Shown in pieces: positions 23,845-24,680 of a stretch of DNA of 24,680 nt. This stretch comes from UBA1858 sp964636225. GTDB lineage: Bacteria; Pseudomonadota; Gammaproteobacteria; UBA4575. Made by a program: the position numbers and the translations under genes. How positions within the stretch are numbered: the first letter of the stretch is position 1; the number at the start of each line of letters is the position of its first letter. The DNA lies in assembly GCA_964636225.1 (NCBI GenBank), contig CAZWQM010000020.1:1-24680 (forward strand), in the 5' to 3' direction. The notes beneath the pieces are model-generated. The model was not told the DNA's origin. It saw only the letters and a list, made by a program, of their open reading frames with translations, and did no database searches.

Positions 23845-24108
23845 TTGTTAATCATTGGAATAGTAAGCGCACTAGGAACATCAACAGTGATGGCAGCCAA
23901 TAGCAGTCAGGCCACTAATATTGAACAACTAGATTGCTACTATTTTTCTGATCAATTTGACTTCGCACTTCCAGATGTAATCAACATAGATGATAACAAA
24001 TTGAAAAATGCTATAACTCTAGCTAGAGAAGGAAAAATGAAATGTCATTCCAATCCTGAAAGCGGTATTAGAAAACTCAATGCTGCGCTTCATGCAATTA
24101 GCTCGTGA
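23845..24108 (+). CDS. Small secreted protein of unknown function with apparently lost ATG
   Basis: The encoded protein has a textbook signal peptide, KKSKLLLIIGIVSALGTSTVMA, then a mature part of about 66 residues with two cysteines (QLDCYYFS and KMKCHSN) and the helix NKLKNAITLAREGKM. No start codon precedes KKSKLLL: the in-frame codon is GAT at 23827. AGGAG at 23816-23820 is ideally placed for a start at 23828. One G after 23829 would create ATG AAA AAA AGT in the correct frame, so a single-base loss is likely. The listed start, TTG 23845, is the first usable codon but cuts the signal peptide and is far from the ribosome-binding site. A strong hairpin follows. I do not recognise the family. 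Confidence 0.65.
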   Translation: MLIIGIVSALGTSTVMAANSSQATNIEQLDCYYFSDQFDFALPDVINIDDNKLKNAITLAREGKMKCHSNPESGIRKLNAALHAISS

Positions 24109-24145
24109 TAGCTACAACTAATAGTTAAATATTCTACAATTATTA

Positions 24146-24172
24146 CCGAAGATCAACTAAGTTGATCTTCGG
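24146..24172 (+). terminator. Hairpin terminator after the islet gene
   Basis: CCGAAGATCAAC (24146-24157) and GTTGATCTTCGG (24161-24172) form a perfect 12-bp stem with a 3-base loop, 37 bp after the stop of the small secreted protein gene. The following sequence has only short T-runs. The next 240 bp, up to the tRNA copy, contain no gene. Confidence 0.75.
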
Positions 24173-24416
24173 CACATTGCATTTGTTTTATTAATTTCTT
24201 AGTCACTAATCTAGCAAGCACTTCTTCACAACAGAAAGCGAACTTAGTAATTGCAACAATAAGACCACGCGCTATTAAGCAACATCTTGATGCTGTCTTA
24301 GTTTATGAAGACCATAAAAACACAAATTATAATGCCAGTATTTAACGCTTAGATACGAACATGCAGAAAGTCGCATTCAATAACGTATATAGATGCTCCT
24401 AGGCAACATCTAATTT

Positions 24417-24452
24417 AAAAAGCAATAACTTTTAAGTATTTATAAGTTATTG
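24417..24452 (-). terminator. Hairpin plus T-run directly 3' of the tRNA-Phe copy
   Basis: On the minus strand CAATAACTT and AAGTTATTG form a 9-bp stem, followed after one base by TTTTT. It begins 6 bp beyond the CCA end of the tRNA-like sequence, where a tRNA terminator belongs. This suggests the sequence left of the copy is the original downstream flank of a tRNA gene, or part of an inserted element that carried one. Confidence 0.5.
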
Positions 24453-24458
24453 TTTTGA

Positions 24459-24534
<76 letters not shown>

Positions 24535-24680
24535 ACGTTGCTGATTAGCAATGAATTTTCAATTTTTCCATAGGCTCATTAGCTTGTCCAGCTATAATGG
24601 TCTACCAATTTGTCTACCCAACAAGCATCACATAGGGCGGGGGTGGGTAAAAATACATTTCATCGTTATAGTACCTGCTC
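24535..24680. other. Sequence right of the tRNA copy, possible element interior
   Basis: No gene can be called in this short tail. Two copies of GTCTACC (24600-24606 and 24612-24618), 12 bp apart, and a G-rich stretch GGGCGGGGGTGGG are visible. If the tRNA copy is a distal attachment site, this is the end of an integrated element, and the repeats could be recombinase arm sites. That is inference only. Confidence 0.3.

Overview
The window looks like a chromosomal segment of a gammaproteobacterium with moderately AT-rich DNA. The evidence is the set of genes: a pilT-yggS-proC-yggT neighbourhood, hspQ, yrfG, cysQ, djlA, yiiM-type MOSC, ybaN, a fused LplT-Aas protein and a Zur regulator. I cannot name the genus from sequence alone. 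Most of it is ordinary housekeeping DNA. The less ordinary parts are the zinc-regulated cluster near 19.4-20.6 kb and the right-hand end beyond 23.1 kb.

Layout. 1-466 is the N-terminal part of pilT on the minus strand, with an apparent one-base frameshift near its start. 717-2816 is a plus-strand operon yggS-proC-yggT. 3141-3476 encodes a lysine-rich HU-like protein behind a good sigma70-type promoter. 3556-4338 (minus) holds hspQ followed by a TerB-domain gene. 4462-5610 (plus) has a small conserved protein, an orphan Xre/MbcA/ParS-type antitoxin and a YkgJ-type cysteine-cluster protein. yrfG (minus) and cysQ plus an LpxL-like acyltransferase (plus) diverge at 6.3 kb. A lipoprotein and the 1138-residue LplT-Aas fusion follow on the minus strand. 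The fusion is preceded by a TetR regulator, and a near-perfect palindrome separates that regulator from a divergent IsdG-like monooxygenase gene.

12.8-18.3 kb carries small membrane or stress proteins (YeaQ/GlsB type, YbaN), a miniature flagellar-rod-like protein, djlA, a MOSC protein and a divergent cupin/LuxR pair. At 18.4-19.4 kb an FHA-GGDEF diguanylate cyclase is split by a frameshift. Next comes a 51-bp inverted repeat containing a Zur-box-like core, followed by zur, a MerC-type membrane protein and a 50-residue His-rich secreted peptide. I read these as one autoregulated zinc-responsive operon. An SDR/flavin amine oxidase pair lies at 21.2-23.0 kb.

The right end (23.1-24.68 kb) is AT-rich and nearly gene-free. 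It is bounded by two tRNA-Phe-derived sequences: a degenerate copy at about 23107-23172, and a nearly complete copy at 24459-24534 whose 5' acceptor strand is wrong. This fits attachment-site remnants left by integration at a tRNA-Phe gene, probably located to the right of the window. The islet between them encodes one small secreted protein whose ATG appears to be lost.

Three genes (pilT, the FHA-GGDEF gene and the islet gene) each look one base short, next to A-runs or a TA repeat. Sequencing or assembly error must be excluded before calling any of them pseudogenes.
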